Positions 21,763 through 31,923 of a stretch of 64,000 bases of DNA are shown here, piece by piece. This DNA is from Nitrospina sp. (GTDB lineage Bacteria > Nitrospinota > Nitrospinia > Nitrospinales > VA-1), in NCBI GenBank assembly GCA_018673915.1, contig JABHBK010000016.1:1-64000 (forward strand), given 5' to 3'. The first letter of the stretch is position 1, and each line of letters begins with the position of its first letter. The notes beneath the pieces are model-generated. The model worked only from the letters and a program-made list of their open reading frames with translations. It did not search any database and was not told where the DNA came from. Position numbers and translations under genes: made by a program.

Positions 21763-22593
21763 TCAGCCTTCTACGGCTTTCCAATCTTCTCCGTTCCAGC
21801 GCAGGATCAGTCCGTTATCGCCGACGATATAAATATTTTCATCGCTAGTGCCCCAGATGCCGGTGAGATATTCTTTCGTGTTGGATTCTATCCGGGTCCA
21901 TTGATCGCCATCCAGATAAAGAATCATTCCTTCATCGCCAATAGCAAACACCATTTCTGAGGAAGGCCCCCAGACATCAAGAAAAAACTCCATGGTCTGA
22001 GATGGCATTTCAGTCATTTCGACTCCATTGAATTTAAAAATGGCACCATCGGACCCAACTATATATATCTGATCCGGACCAAACCCACATATGCCATAAA
22101 ACTCTGCATTGGAATTAAATGTCATACGAACCCAACGTTCTCCATCCTGCTTGAGAACAAGGCCATCATAACCCACGGCAATCATGCCACCTTCTTTACT
22201 ACCCCATAATCGGGTTATATCCGTATCGGTTCCCGTCTGAGTATACTTCCAGGAACTACCATCGTAGCGAAGGATTTTACCCAATCTGGAACAGGCATAG
22301 ATTTCATCGGGGCCAAGTCCAAAGATCCCCGTCATGGGCGGAAGTTTTTCCGTATCTTCCGGCGTCCAGGTTTTTCCATCGTAATGGAGGATTACGCCAT
22401 CGGTCACCACTGCATAAACATTATCCGGCGCACTGCCCCAGATATCCTTGAAGGTCCAACGTCCACCGGTTTCCATAGGCGACCATTGATTGCCGTCATA
22501 GTGCAGGAGTGTTCCCTCGGCACCGCCGACAAAGATATCATTTTCGTTGAAGCCAAAAATAGATAAAAGATGGCTGGAAGTTAGAGCAGACAT
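21763..22593 (-). CDS. Beta-propeller repeat protein (WG..DxIYAVG..G.ILHYDG type)
   Basis: Tandem ~40-aa repeats such as LLHYDGNQWSPMETGGRWTFKDIWGSAPDNVYAVVTDGVILHYDG. Confidence 0.8.
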   Translation of the reverse strand: MSALTSSHLLSIFGFNENDIFVGGAEGTLLHYDGNQWSPMETGGRWTFKDIWGSAPDNVYAVVTDGVILHYDGKTWTPEDTEKLPPMTGIFGLGPDEIYACSRLGKILRYDGSSWKYTQTGTDTDITRLWGSKEGGMIAVGYDGLVLKQDGERWVRMTFNSNAEFYGICGFGPDQIYIVGSDGAIFKFNGVEMTEMPSQTMEFFLDVWGPSSEMVFAIGDEGMILYLDGDQWTRIESNTKEYLTGIWGTSDENIYIVGDNGLILRWNGEDWKAVEG

Positions 22594-22633
22594 AATGGTT
22601 CCTCAAGTCTATTTTTGTTTTCTAAATGGTCAA

Positions 22634-23470
22634 TCATATGGACATATCGCTCCATTCCTTGCCATCAAATTTAATCACTGTTCCATTCTCACCCGTTACA
22701 TATACCTGATCCGGTCCGAGTCCCTTAACCTTGGTGAAGTATTCATTCTTGATAGGCTCAATGGTCGACCATTTTTTTCCATCGTAGTGAAGCATAATGG
22801 CGTTATCTCCGACCACATATATATTGTCTTCGGAGGTTCCCCAGATACTCAAAAGATATTCTTCAGTCCCCGATTCCATCGGTTTCCAATCCTCTCCGTC
22901 ACTGCGCAAAATGGTACCGTGGGAGCCGCATATAAAAACATTGTCATTAGAAGTACCCCAGACACCGAACAGGGAGATTTGTTCATCGGTCAAATCTTCA
23001 CGGCGTTGGAATTCTTTGCCATTATAAAATCGATAAATTCCTTCTCCACCCACCGTGTGGATATGTTCAATATCTTCCCCCCACATACCGAACAAGTCAT
23101 GAATGGTATTGGGTTCACGGTAGTCCCATTTTTCACCATTCCAGTAAAGCATTCGGCCGCCAACCCCGTACAGGAACACATTATTTTCATCTATACCATA
23201 TGCTGAGTTGAGTGAGTCGTAACTTCCTGTATCAACCCGTTTCCATTCCTTACCATTATAGAGAAGAACAACACCGCCAATACCCACAGCATAAATGCTT
23301 TGTTCATTCGCCCCCCAAATGCCCATCAGCGGGTTGGTGTTATCCGTGCGAACGGGTAACCACTCCTGCCCATCCCAATGCTGAGGGATGCCATCCTTTC
23401 CAACCACGTAGATACTGTCCTCTCGGAAAGGCATGATATCGAGAAGATCAGGTTTTTCACCTGTAAACAT
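22634..23470 (-). CDS. Beta-propeller repeat protein, paralog of 21763..22593
   Basis: Same repeat signature: ILRSDGEDWKPMESGTEEYLLSIWGTSEDNIYVVGDNAIMLHYDGKKW. Confidence 0.8.
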   Translation of the reverse strand: MFTGEKPDLLDIMPFREDSIYVVGKDGIPQHWDGQEWLPVRTDNTNPLMGIWGANEQSIYAVGIGGVVLLYNGKEWKRVDTGSYDSLNSAYGIDENNVFLYGVGGRMLYWNGEKWDYREPNTIHDLFGMWGEDIEHIHTVGGEGIYRFYNGKEFQRREDLTDEQISLFGVWGTSNDNVFICGSHGTILRSDGEDWKPMESGTEEYLLSIWGTSEDNIYVVGDNAIMLHYDGKKWSTIEPIKNEYFTKVKGLGPDQVYVTGENGTVIKFDGKEWSDMSI

Positions 23471-23541
23471 AATTAAGAGCCTGCAAAGAAGTAATTCACT
23501 ATTATTACTCTTTCCCTTTCAGGAAGACATAAAAACTCTTC

Positions 23542-23580
23542 AAAAAAAGAAAGGGCTCCCGGTCATAAAACCGAGAACCC
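23542..23580 (-). terminator. Rho-independent terminator after the LRR gene
   Basis: Minus strand GGGTTCTCGGT-ttatg-ACCGGGAGCCC followed by TTTCTTTTTTTG. Confidence 0.7.
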
Positions 23581-23602
23581 CTAATTCGCCGCCACTACCA
23601 AA

Positions 23603-24511
23603 TCAAGCTTCGGCCTTGGCTTTATAAAAATAAACATCCTTCAGTTTGGGAAAATTTTTATTATCCTTGTATAAGGCCTGCACCCCTTCGCTTACATCGT
23701 TATGGATTAAGACCAATGTTTCAAGGTTAGGAAGGTTTGTAGATTCGGATAAGATTCTGGCACCCATACTACCCAATTCCGCCTCATACAAATCGATCAA
23801 GGTGAGGTTTCTAAAATTCTCAGAACTTGCAATGGCTTCAGCACCTCGAAGCCCTATGGGATTAAATGTCAGGGTCAATTGAGTCAGGTTACTCAAATTT
23901 TCCGATGCGGCGAGTGCCTCCACCCCTTCCCCTTCAATAAAATTCCAATTCAAGTTCAATTCTGACAGCTTGCTCAAGTTTTTGGATTCAGCAATTGCGG
24001 TTGCACCTTCATTACCAATATTATTTCTATATAAAGAAAGTTGCGTAATGCGAGTCAGTGTCTCAGAAGTAGCCAGGGCTTTTACGCCTTCATCCCCAAT
24101 CTTGTCTCCCAACCAAAGAGAAACAAGGTTCCCCAGAATATTGGAGGTCGCCACCATCTTGGCGCCTTCAGCAGTGATCTCATTATCGCTTAATATCAAC
24201 TCAGAAAGGTTAAGCATGGTTTTAGCTTCTGCCAAAGCCTTCAGGCCATCATCGGTCACCTTATTTTTAAACAGGTTCAAGGCCGTCAAAAACTTCATTT
24301 TATCACTGGCCGCCAAAGCCTTGAGACCCTCATCCCCAATATCATTGAACTCCAGAAACAGGGCGGTGACACCTTTAACCTTGTCGGACTCAAGAACTTT
24401 TATCAAGTCCTCATCATCCAGTTCCTTTTCCCTCAAATCCAGTTCACTATTATCAGTATTCAGTCCCTGGTCAATGAGGCTGTCAATATCTTTAACTTCT
24501 TTTTCAGCCAT
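23603..24511 (-). CDS. Leucine-rich-repeat (RNI-like) protein, no obvious signal peptide
   Basis: Repeats such as LTALNLFKNKVTDDGLKALAEAKTMLNLSELILSDNEITAEGAKMVA. Confidence 0.85.
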   Translation of the reverse strand: MAEKEVKDIDSLIDQGLNTDNSELDLREKELDDEDLIKVLESDKVKGVTALFLEFNDIGDEGLKALAASDKMKFLTALNLFKNKVTDDGLKALAEAKTMLNLSELILSDNEITAEGAKMVATSNILGNLVSLWLGDKIGDEGVKALATSETLTRITQLSLYRNNIGNEGATAIAESKNLSKLSELNLNWNFIEGEGVEALAASENLSNLTQLTLTFNPIGLRGAEAIASSENFRNLTLIDLYEAELGSMGARILSESTNLPNLETLVLIHNDVSEGVQALYKDNKNFPKLKDVYFYKAKAEA

Positions 24512-24807
24512 TGGTACAAACTCCAGAAAAAATCACTATTTTTGCTAATTACGGGTAGTCCATTATTTTAAGACAGTATCTGCGCTTGTAAAGCTTAAAA
24601 ATCCAATTTTTTACACCATTAGCCCAAAACTACATAATTCCTTAGATTGTCTTGGAAAATATCAGGATCTAAAAATTCAAAAATTGAAAATTAAAAATTT
24701 TTAATATCATTATTTAGCAAATTAAATTATATTTTCAAAGTTCAATTAAAAAAATTCTTCGCAATTCCCCGATAAATTCAAATCAACTTCACCCAAAGGT
24801 TTTTCTA

Positions 24808-25800
24808 ATGCCACAAAAGATTGATGAAATAACAGAGCGAATTAACCAGGCCAGCGGATTTATTCCCCCACTATTGCACGAATTGGAACAAGTCATGGTG
24901 GGGCAAAAATATCTGATCGAGCGTTTGATATTGGGACTCTTAACCGGAGAACATATTCTTCTGGAAGGAGTGCCGGGGCTTGCCAAGACCACTTCAGTAA
25001 AAACCCTGGCCGAAACTGTAAAAGCAGAATTCAAACGCATTCAGTTTACCCCCGACCTGTTACCGGCTGATTTACTGGGAACCCAGATATACCAACCTAA
25101 AACTGGCGATTTCGATATAAAAAAAGGCCCTCTTTTCTCCAACATCATCCTTGCAGATGAAATCAACCGGGCTCCGGCCAAAGTTCAAAGTGCCCTACTC
25201 GAAGCCATGCAGGAAAGGCAGATCACCATTGCCGGTACCACTTTCAAGCTTGAAGAACCGTTCATGGTGATTGCCACCCAAAATCCTATTGAGCAGGAAG
25301 GCACCTATCCCCTGCCAGAAGCTCAGGTGGATAGGTTCATGCTAAAACTTCATATCGACTATCCCACACGGGAGGAAGAAAAAATTATCATGCAAAGGAT
25401 GTCCACCTCCAATAATGCTTATCAGGTCAAGCAGGTGGTATCCCCCGCAGAAATCCTGCAGGCACGGAAAGTGTTCGACGAAATATATATTGATGAAAAC
25501 CTGCAGGACTATATTATCAACCTGGTTGCGGCGACCCGCGACCCGGCAGGCAATCAGATGTCTTCACTAAAAGGAATGATTCAATTCGGTGCATCTCCAC
25601 GGGCATCTATCTTTTTGAACCGCTGTGCAAAGGCCTATGCATTTTTGCAGCGCCGTGGGTATGTCGTTCCTCATGATATTAAAACCATCGGTTTGGATGT
25701 GTTGAGGCACAGGATCATCCTTTCATATCAAGCCGAAGCCGAGAATGTGACTTCAGATGATATTCTCAAGAAAATATTCGACACCCTTGAAGTTCCTTAA
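24808..25800 (+). CDS. MoxR family AAA ATPase
   Basis: GQKYLIERLILGLLTGEHILLEGVPGLAKTTSVKTLA; QFTPDLLPADLLGTQIY; LADEINRAPAKVQSALLEAMQERQITIAG. Confidence 0.95.
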   Translation: MPQKIDEITERINQASGFIPPLLHELEQVMVGQKYLIERLILGLLTGEHILLEGVPGLAKTTSVKTLAETVKAEFKRIQFTPDLLPADLLGTQIYQPKTGDFDIKKGPLFSNIILADEINRAPAKVQSALLEAMQERQITIAGTTFKLEEPFMVIATQNPIEQEGTYPLPEAQVDRFMLKLHIDYPTREEEKIIMQRMSTSNNAYQVKQVVSPAEILQARKVFDEIYIDENLQDYIINLVAATRDPAGNQMSSLKGMIQFGASPRASIFLNRCAKAYAFLQRRGYVVPHDIKTIGLDVLRHRIILSYQAEAENVTSDDILKKIFDTLEVP

Positions 25801-25802
25801 CC

Positions 25803-26750
25803 ATGCTTAAAACCCTGACTCACACATTTCGAGATTGGTTCCAGGAACCCGCTCCGACGCCGGAGCAAGAAAAAAACCTGTCGCCCGAACTTTTGCAACG
25901 GATCAAAGCCATTCAAATTAAAACCAACTATCTGGTCAATGACATCATGGCAGGCGAATATGTTTCTGCATTTAAGGGACGAGGAATGGAATTCAGCGAG
26001 GTACGGGAATACCAGCCTGGGGACGATGTCCGATTGATCGACTGGAATGTAACCGCCAGAATGAATCAACCCTTCATTAAAGAGTTCAAGGAAGAACGTG
26101 AGTTAACCCTCATGCTTCTGGTTGATGTGAGTTCTTCTGGAGAATTCGGTTCTGCTGGAAAACTTAAAAATGAAGTTTCTGCTGAAATTGCCTCGATCCT
26201 CGCTTTCGCCGCCATTAAAAATAACGACAAAATTGGTTTAATCGTTTTCTCGGACAAAATTGAACACACCATACCGCCAAAAAAGGGAAAAGCTCATATC
26301 TGGAATATCATTCGAACCATTCTGGATTTCAAACCAGAAGGAAAAGGCACCGATCTTTCTCTGCCTCTGGAGTATCTTTTGAATATTCAGAAAAGAAAAG
26401 CTACGGCCTTTTTAATTTCCGATTTCCAGGATGACAACTACGAAGAAAAACTGAAACTGGCAAAACAAAAACACGATCTGGTTGCTATATCAATTAGCGA
26501 CCCAAGGGAGGAGACCCTTCCTGATGTCGGCCTGATTCATCTTGAGGATGCCGAGTCAGGAGAAACCTTATTGGTAGACACCAGTGATAATGAAATGACC
26601 CAAAAATATTCCAGGCAATTTCAGGGGAAAAGGGAAAAACGAAAAACATACTTCCAATCCATAGGAATTGATACCATCGAAATCCAAACAGATCGATCCT
26701 TAACCGATCCAATCATCCGCTATTTCAAATTTAGGGAAAAGAAACATTGA
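25803..26750 (+). CDS. DUF58 domain protein
   Basis: GMEFSEVREYQPGDDVRLIDWNVTARMNQPFIKEFKEERELTLMLLVDVSSS. Confidence 0.93.
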   Translation: MLKTLTHTFRDWFQEPAPTPEQEKNLSPELLQRIKAIQIKTNYLVNDIMAGEYVSAFKGRGMEFSEVREYQPGDDVRLIDWNVTARMNQPFIKEFKEERELTLMLLVDVSSSGEFGSAGKLKNEVSAEIASILAFAAIKNNDKIGLIVFSDKIEHTIPPKKGKAHIWNIIRTILDFKPEGKGTDLSLPLEYLLNIQKRKATAFLISDFQDDNYEEKLKLAKQKHDLVAISISDPREETLPDVGLIHLEDAESGETLLVDTSDNEMTQKYSRQFQGKREKRKTYFQSIGIDTIEIQTDRSLTDPIIRYFKFREKKH

Positions 26751-26751
26751 A

Positions 26752-27216
26752 ATGAGTCAAACACCCAAAAGTATTCCAGTTGATGGAGTCAGCAAAAAGC
26801 TGAAAACCGTTGTCATTATCCTTACCGTGTTAACCCTTTTTGCTTTTGTGGCCTTGTTCACCAAACTTGCCAGCAAACAACCTACTCCCAAAATAAGCAA
26901 TTCGGCTGTTCGAGCCATTGAATTAAATATGAGTTTGAGCGATGAATATCAAGCTGTGGGAACCCGACTCATGAATTCTGGTTTAAGAGAACAAGCCATC
27001 GATCAGTTTATCCAGGTCTGGGAGATGCAAAAAGTGGGCAGTGCCGAAAGAGCAAAAGCCGCTCATACTGTCGGACGTTTATATGTAGACCTTAATAATT
27101 GTGAGGAAGCTCTGGTCTGGTTGTTTCGCGCTGAGACTTCGAAATCAGACCTGGTGCTGAGTCCGCTAATTGACACATGCCTTGCAAAAGTAAGGAGTAG
27201 TAATCCCGGCCAATGA
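26752..27216 (+). CDS. Hypothetical membrane-anchored protein with TPR-like C-terminus
   Basis: Single N-terminal TM; short operonic gap and overlap with neighbours. Confidence 0.6.
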   Translation: MSQTPKSIPVDGVSKKLKTVVIILTVLTLFAFVALFTKLASKQPTPKISNSAVRAIELNMSLSDEYQAVGTRLMNSGLREQAIDQFIQVWEMQKVGSAERAKAAHTVGRLYVDLNNCEEALVWLFRAETSKSDLVLSPLIDTCLAKVRSSNPGQ

Positions 27217-28193
27217 AAAAAGCAATGAGCCTGACCCATTTTCCAGTTTTTCTTTTTGCCCTTATATTTTTAATAATTCAATTCAACAAACCTGGGGAAA
27301 CCTCTAATCCAGTTTCCGTCACAACCCGCGTTTCTCCCAACGATTTCACGCTGGGTGATATCGCAACCTATATTATCTCTGTCCAGCATGATCCAGACAT
27401 CCAACCTACCGCTCCCGAGGTGATACCACCAAAAGAATTGGAGTTTGTCGACAAAGGGAAAAGTCCGCCCAAAGAATCAAACGGACAAACCGTCCAAGAG
27501 TACTGGTATAAGCTTCGCATCGATGATATTGGCACATTGACACTCCCGCCCCTTCCTGTTTCTTTTGATGCTCCAGACCAAAAGCAAACAGGAAAAACCA
27601 TTCAGGGCACCATTATGGCACCCGAAGTATCTCTTGAAGTTCAATCGCTGGTAAAAATTCAGGGAGACACAAAAGGAATTCGCGACATCAAACCTTTGCA
27701 AGAAATTTCACCTCCCTGGTTTCATTATCTTTGGATGGCTCTTGGGGTTCTAGCTCTTTTAGCGCTATTTTACTTTATCTGGCATAAATGGAAATCCCGA
27801 TCCATCAAGCATGCCAATTCCCCGGCAATTCCAACTTTAACCCCGGAGCAGTTAGCCTATAAAGAGCTTGAAGCTCTCAGAGTTAAGGGGTGGATTCAAA
27901 TTGGGCGCACTCAAGATCATTTTTTTGAGTTATCAGAAATCTTTCGCCGCTACCTGGAGAACCGCTTCCAATTTCCGGCGCGGGAATGGACCACGGAAGA
28001 AATTACAGCCCACTTTAAACATTTTCATGGACTCAATGAAAATCTAAAACATCAGGCCCGAAGTATCTTGACTCAAACGGATCGCATCAAATTTGCAAAG
28101 GCTGAGCTTGCCGAAGGACGGGATGAAATTAAATCAATCATCAACTTTATTCGAGAAGCTTGCCCAACAAAACCAGTTTCGAAACAATCATGA
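27213..28193 (+). CDS. BatD/DUF4381-like membrane protein of the Bat cluster
   Basis: N-terminal TM, BatD-like extracellular region, second TM at YLWMALGVLALLALFYFIWHKWK. Overlaps the next gene start (ATGA). Confidence 0.65.
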   Translation: MKKAMSLTHFPVFLFALIFLIIQFNKPGETSNPVSVTTRVSPNDFTLGDIATYIISVQHDPDIQPTAPEVIPPKELEFVDKGKSPPKESNGQTVQEYWYKLRIDDIGTLTLPPLPVSFDAPDQKQTGKTIQGTIMAPEVSLEVQSLVKIQGDTKGIRDIKPLQEISPPWFHYLWMALGVLALLALFYFIWHKWKSRSIKHANSPAIPTLTPEQLAYKELEALRVKGWIQIGRTQDHFFELSEIFRRYLENRFQFPAREWTTEEITAHFKHFHGLNENLKHQARSILTQTDRIKFAKAELAEGRDEIKSIINFIREACPTKPVSKQS

Positions 28194-29182
28194 ACTTTTT
28201 CCAATTTCAAGATCCCTGGCTTCTACTTTTTCTATTAGGGCTACCCCTGCTTGCTTTACAAAGAAAAAAGGAAGCCTCAATACATTTTTCATCCATCCTT
28301 GCGCTGAAAGCTCTTCGCCCATCCCGGGTTGATCTTTACGCTGGGCTTCCCAATATAATTCGTTTTCTGGCATTGGCTCTTTTAATAATTGCTTTAGCCC
28401 GTCCACAGGAGGGACATAAGAGCACCGAGATTCTTTCTATAGGTGTCGATATTATGTTGGCCCTGGATACGTCAGGAAGCATGCGGGCTCTGGATTTTAT
28501 TGAAGATGAGAAACGCATCACCCGGCTTACAGTAGTAAAAGATGTTGTCTCCAAATTTATTGACAACCGGCCCAATGACAGAATCGGCATGGTCGTATTT
28601 GGGGAGCAGGCCTACACCCAATGCCCTTTGACCCTTGACCAGGACATTTTGCAATCGTTTTTGAGCAAGCTGGAAATTGGCATGGCAGGAGACTCTACCG
28701 CCATAGGCTCAGCAATAGGTATCGCGGTAAAACGACTCAAAGACCTGGAGTCAAAATCCAAAGTAATGATTCTGTTAACAGATGGCAGAAGCAATGCAGG
28801 AGCCCTGCCTCCCATTCAGGCCGCCCAGGCGGCCAAAACATTTGGCATAAAAATTTACACCATTGGAGTAGGCACTAAAGGCAAAGCACCCTTTCTAGTC
28901 AACTCTGTTTTTGGCCAACGTTATGTTTATCAGGAAGTGGATATTGACGAAGTCACTCTTAAAGAAATATCCAAAATAACCGGCGGCCAATATTTTCGAG
29001 CTACCGATGTAGAATCTCTTAAAAATATTTATGACCAAATAGATGAAATGGAAAAATCCGAAGTAAAGGTGATTGACCACTCGGAATACAAGGAGCTTTT
29101 TTATTATTTTCTAGTACCTGGGCTTCTGCTTCTGTTACTGGAGGCCGGTCTCTCCAACACCTTATTAAGAAGGGTCCCTTAA
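28190..29182 (+). CDS. VWA-domain protein, BatA-like
   Basis: VDIMLALDTSGSMRALDFIEDEKRITRLTVVKDVVSKFI (MIDAS DxSGS). Start MNFFQFQDPWLL at 28190. Confidence 0.9.
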   Translation: MNFFQFQDPWLLLFLLGLPLLALQRKKEASIHFSSILALKALRPSRVDLYAGLPNIIRFLALALLIIALARPQEGHKSTEILSIGVDIMLALDTSGSMRALDFIEDEKRITRLTVVKDVVSKFIDNRPNDRIGMVVFGEQAYTQCPLTLDQDILQSFLSKLEIGMAGDSTAIGSAIGIAVKRLKDLESKSKVMILLTDGRSNAGALPPIQAAQAAKTFGIKIYTIGVGTKGKAPFLVNSVFGQRYVYQEVDIDEVTLKEISKITGGQYFRATDVESLKNIYDQIDEMEKSEVKVIDHSEYKELFYYFLVPGLLLLLLEAGLSNTLLRRVP

Positions 29183-29185
29183 ATC

Positions 29186-30199
29186 ATGAAATTTGGCGAT
29201 CCAAGCTACCTTCATTGTTTGTGGTTTCTGATTCCATTCCTGTTTTTCATGGTGTGGGGCTTAAAGAAGAAAAAGCAGCTAACTGCAAATTTTTGCGGAA
29301 ATCCTTTGCTTTCAAAATTGGTCCATCCTGGAGTGGAAAAAGCGCGCCGCAAAAAAACCATCTTCATCTGTCTGGCAATTATTTTTATTCTGCTTGCCCT
29401 AACTCGTCCACGCTGGGGTTATCACTGGGAAGATCTGCATCAGCAGGGAGTGGATGTCATTGTCGCCCTGGATGTTTCCAACAGCATGCTGGCAGAAGAT
29501 ATTAAACCCAACCGCCTTGAGAGAGCCAAACGAAAAATCTCAGATCTTCTTAATATGCTAGAAGGCGATCGAATCGGGTTGGTAGCTTTTGCTGGAACTT
29601 CTTTTGTTCAATGCCCTCTGACTCTCGATTACGCAGCGGCCCGGATATTTCTTTCCGCCATTGACACTCAATTAATCCCAGTACAGGGAACAGCTATTGG
29701 CAATGCAATCACAACTTCAGCAAAAGCCTTTCGCACACAGGATAAAAAATCCAAAGCTCTTATTTTGATAACTGACGGTGAAGACCAAACAGGAAAAGCT
29801 CTGTCAGCGGCAAAATCAGCAAAAGACCAGGGCGTTAAAATATACACCATTGGTATCGGAGGAGAAATTGGAGCCCCCTTACCCAACCCTTCTGACAAAG
29901 GGGGATTCAGGAAAAATCAACAGGGAGAAGTGATCCTTTCCAAGCTTGATGAAATCACTTTGCAAAAAATAGCTTTGGAGACAGGGGGCAGTTACGTCCG
30001 CTCTGTAACTGGCGATATCGATCTAAAAACCATTTATAAAGACCAAATAAAAGCACATATCGAGAAAAAAGAGCTTAAGTCAGAACGGCGCAAAATCTGG
30101 CAGGAACGTTTCCAATGGTTTATTTTTATAGGATTATTTTTTCTGGTTATTGAAACCTGCATAGCTGAAAGGAAGCCCCTGGAGAACCCACAAAATTAG
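29186..30199 (+). CDS. VWA-domain protein, BatB-like
   Basis: VDVIVALDVSNSMLAEDIKPNRLERAKRKISDLLNMLEGDRIGLVAFAG. Confidence 0.9.
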   Translation: MKFGDPSYLHCLWFLIPFLFFMVWGLKKKKQLTANFCGNPLLSKLVHPGVEKARRKKTIFICLAIIFILLALTRPRWGYHWEDLHQQGVDVIVALDVSNSMLAEDIKPNRLERAKRKISDLLNMLEGDRIGLVAFAGTSFVQCPLTLDYAAARIFLSAIDTQLIPVQGTAIGNAITTSAKAFRTQDKKSKALILITDGEDQTGKALSAAKSAKDQGVKIYTIGIGGEIGAPLPNPSDKGGFRKNQQGEVILSKLDEITLQKIALETGGSYVRSVTGDIDLKTIYKDQIKAHIEKKELKSERRKIWQERFQWFIFIGLFFLVIETCIAERKPLENPQN

Positions 30200-30375
30200 C
30201 CTGCATTCATCATTCAGTTTTTGGTAAAATAACACCAGGCATAGGGCCAACGAGAAATCGGGTCATTGCCAACTGCCTGCTCCTGCTAAGGGGCCTTGAC
30301 AATATGGGATTACAATCTTATCTCATATATCAGGCATTGTTTTTGCTGTTTTAATATTTATGAAAGGAAGAAAAA

Positions 30376-31077
30376 ATGCAAAGTTCTCCTAGAACCATGA
30401 GCGTAGATGCCGTTGCCGCAGAGCAACAGCGATTCATGGTACGTGTTTATAACTGGATGGCTGCCGGACTGGGAATAACCGGATTTATGGCTTTATATGT
30501 TTCCAGCAGTGAAACATTGATGAGTATCGTTTTTGGCAACCCCATTATACCTATTGTTCTCATCGTTGCCCAAATCGGACTCGTTTTTTGGCTGGCATCA
30601 AGAGTAATGCAAATGAGCGTGAGCCAGGCAACCGGTGTGTTTATGCTCTATGCCGGGCTGACCGGTGTCACTTTTTCTATTCTTTTCGTGGTTTATACCT
30701 CAGCATCCATTACCTCCACGTTTATGGTCACTGCAGGCACCTTCGGCGCAATGAGCCTTTACGGTTATACAACCAAAAAAGACCTGACCTCTTGGGGAAG
30801 TTTTCTATTTATGGGTTTGATTGGAATCATCATTGCTTCAGTGGTAAATATTTTTATGCAAAGTTCCATGATGCACATGATCATTTCCTATGCCGGAGTA
30901 CTCATCTTTGTCGGGTTGACCGCTTATGATACTCAGAAAATTAAAGAGATGAATATTCTCGGCAATGAAGGCACCGATGAAGATACCAAAGAAGCTATCC
31001 GCGGAGCTCTGACTCTGTATCTGGATTTCATCAATCTGTTTCTAATGCTCTTAAGACTGATGGGAGACAGGAGGTAA
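30376..31077 (+). CDS. Bax inhibitor-1 (BI-1/YccA) family membrane protein
   Basis: Seven-TM; VYNWMAAGLGITGFMALYVS; LTAYDTQKIKEM; LYLDFINLFLMLLRLMGDRR. Confidence 0.93.
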   Translation: MQSSPRTMSVDAVAAEQQRFMVRVYNWMAAGLGITGFMALYVSSSETLMSIVFGNPIIPIVLIVAQIGLVFWLASRVMQMSVSQATGVFMLYAGLTGVTFSILFVVYTSASITSTFMVTAGTFGAMSLYGYTTKKDLTSWGSFLFMGLIGIIIASVVNIFMQSSMMHMIISYAGVLIFVGLTAYDTQKIKEMNILGNEGTDEDTKEAIRGALTLYLDFINLFLMLLRLMGDRR

Positions 31078-31108
31078 TAACAAGTTGAAATTGGTTCATT
31101 CCAAATCC

Positions 31109-31142
31109 GGGTGTTTCCGGTCCGTTGAGGCCGGAAACACCC
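31109..31142 (+). terminator. Perfect 12-bp stem hairpin downstream of the BI-1 gene
   Basis: GGGTGTTTCCGG-tccgttgagg-CCGGAAACACCC; poor T-run. Confidence 0.6.
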
Positions 31143-31162
31143 CTTCGTTAATACCTAAAGCT

Positions 31163-31921
31163 ATGGTTTGGAATCTTCAGACCAAAATCCTAATCGTCCT
31201 GTTCATTATTGTTCCTCTACCCTTAACCGGTTATGCAGAATCGGTAGACTCTAAAATACAGAATGGCATCACTCAATATCATGAAGGGCAATATAAAGAA
31301 GCAGGTGAAAACTTCTCTTCAGCACAAACCGATCGTCCTGAGGACAACCGCTTAGGCTACAACTTAGGCAATGCACTTTATAAGGAAGAAAAATTTCAGG
31401 AAGCGTTAAAGACTTATACCCATTCTTCTTTGAACGAAAAAGATCCAGACATCAGAAAAAATTCTATATACAACGCCGGCAACACATTGGTGAAACTGGG
31501 GAAACTGAAAGAAGCTGAGTCGGCATACAAAAAAGTCCTGACCCTTGATGCGAGTGACATGGATGCCAAATATAATCTGGAGTATGTTCGCGAACAATTA
31601 AAACAGAAAGAAGAACAGGATTCCGAGCAGGATAAAAATAAAAACGAAGACTCCGATTCTTCTTCAGAAAATGAACAAGGTGAAAACCAGGAACAAAGCA
31701 AAGATGGCAAGCAACCAAAAGAGGACCCAAATCCGCCGTCAGAAAATGCTGAATCCGAAAATAATGATTCAGAAAACTCTCAAGAGGACGAAAAATCCGC
31801 AATGGATGTCTCTCCGGAAGAAGCGGAGCGGATGCTAAGAGGGCTCACCGAAGATTTAAAAAGCATCAGCCGAATGCAGGCCGGGAAAACAAAATCTACC
31901 TATCAAGGAAACGACTGGTAA
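31163..31921 (+). CDS. TPR protein, BatC-like
   Basis: Signal-like start MVWNLQTKILIVLFIIVPLPLTGYA at 31163 (ORF track 31085). TPRs, then acidic Glu/Asn/Ser-rich tail. Confidence 0.8.
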   Translation: MVWNLQTKILIVLFIIVPLPLTGYAESVDSKIQNGITQYHEGQYKEAGENFSSAQTDRPEDNRLGYNLGNALYKEEKFQEALKTYTHSSLNEKDPDIRKNSIYNAGNTLVKLGKLKEAESAYKKVLTLDASDMDAKYNLEYVREQLKQKEEQDSEQDKNKNEDSDSSSENEQGENQEQSKDGKQPKEDPNPPSENAESENNDSENSQEDEKSAMDVSPEEAERMLRGLTEDLKSISRMQAGKTKSTYQGNDW

Positions 31922-31923
31922 CA

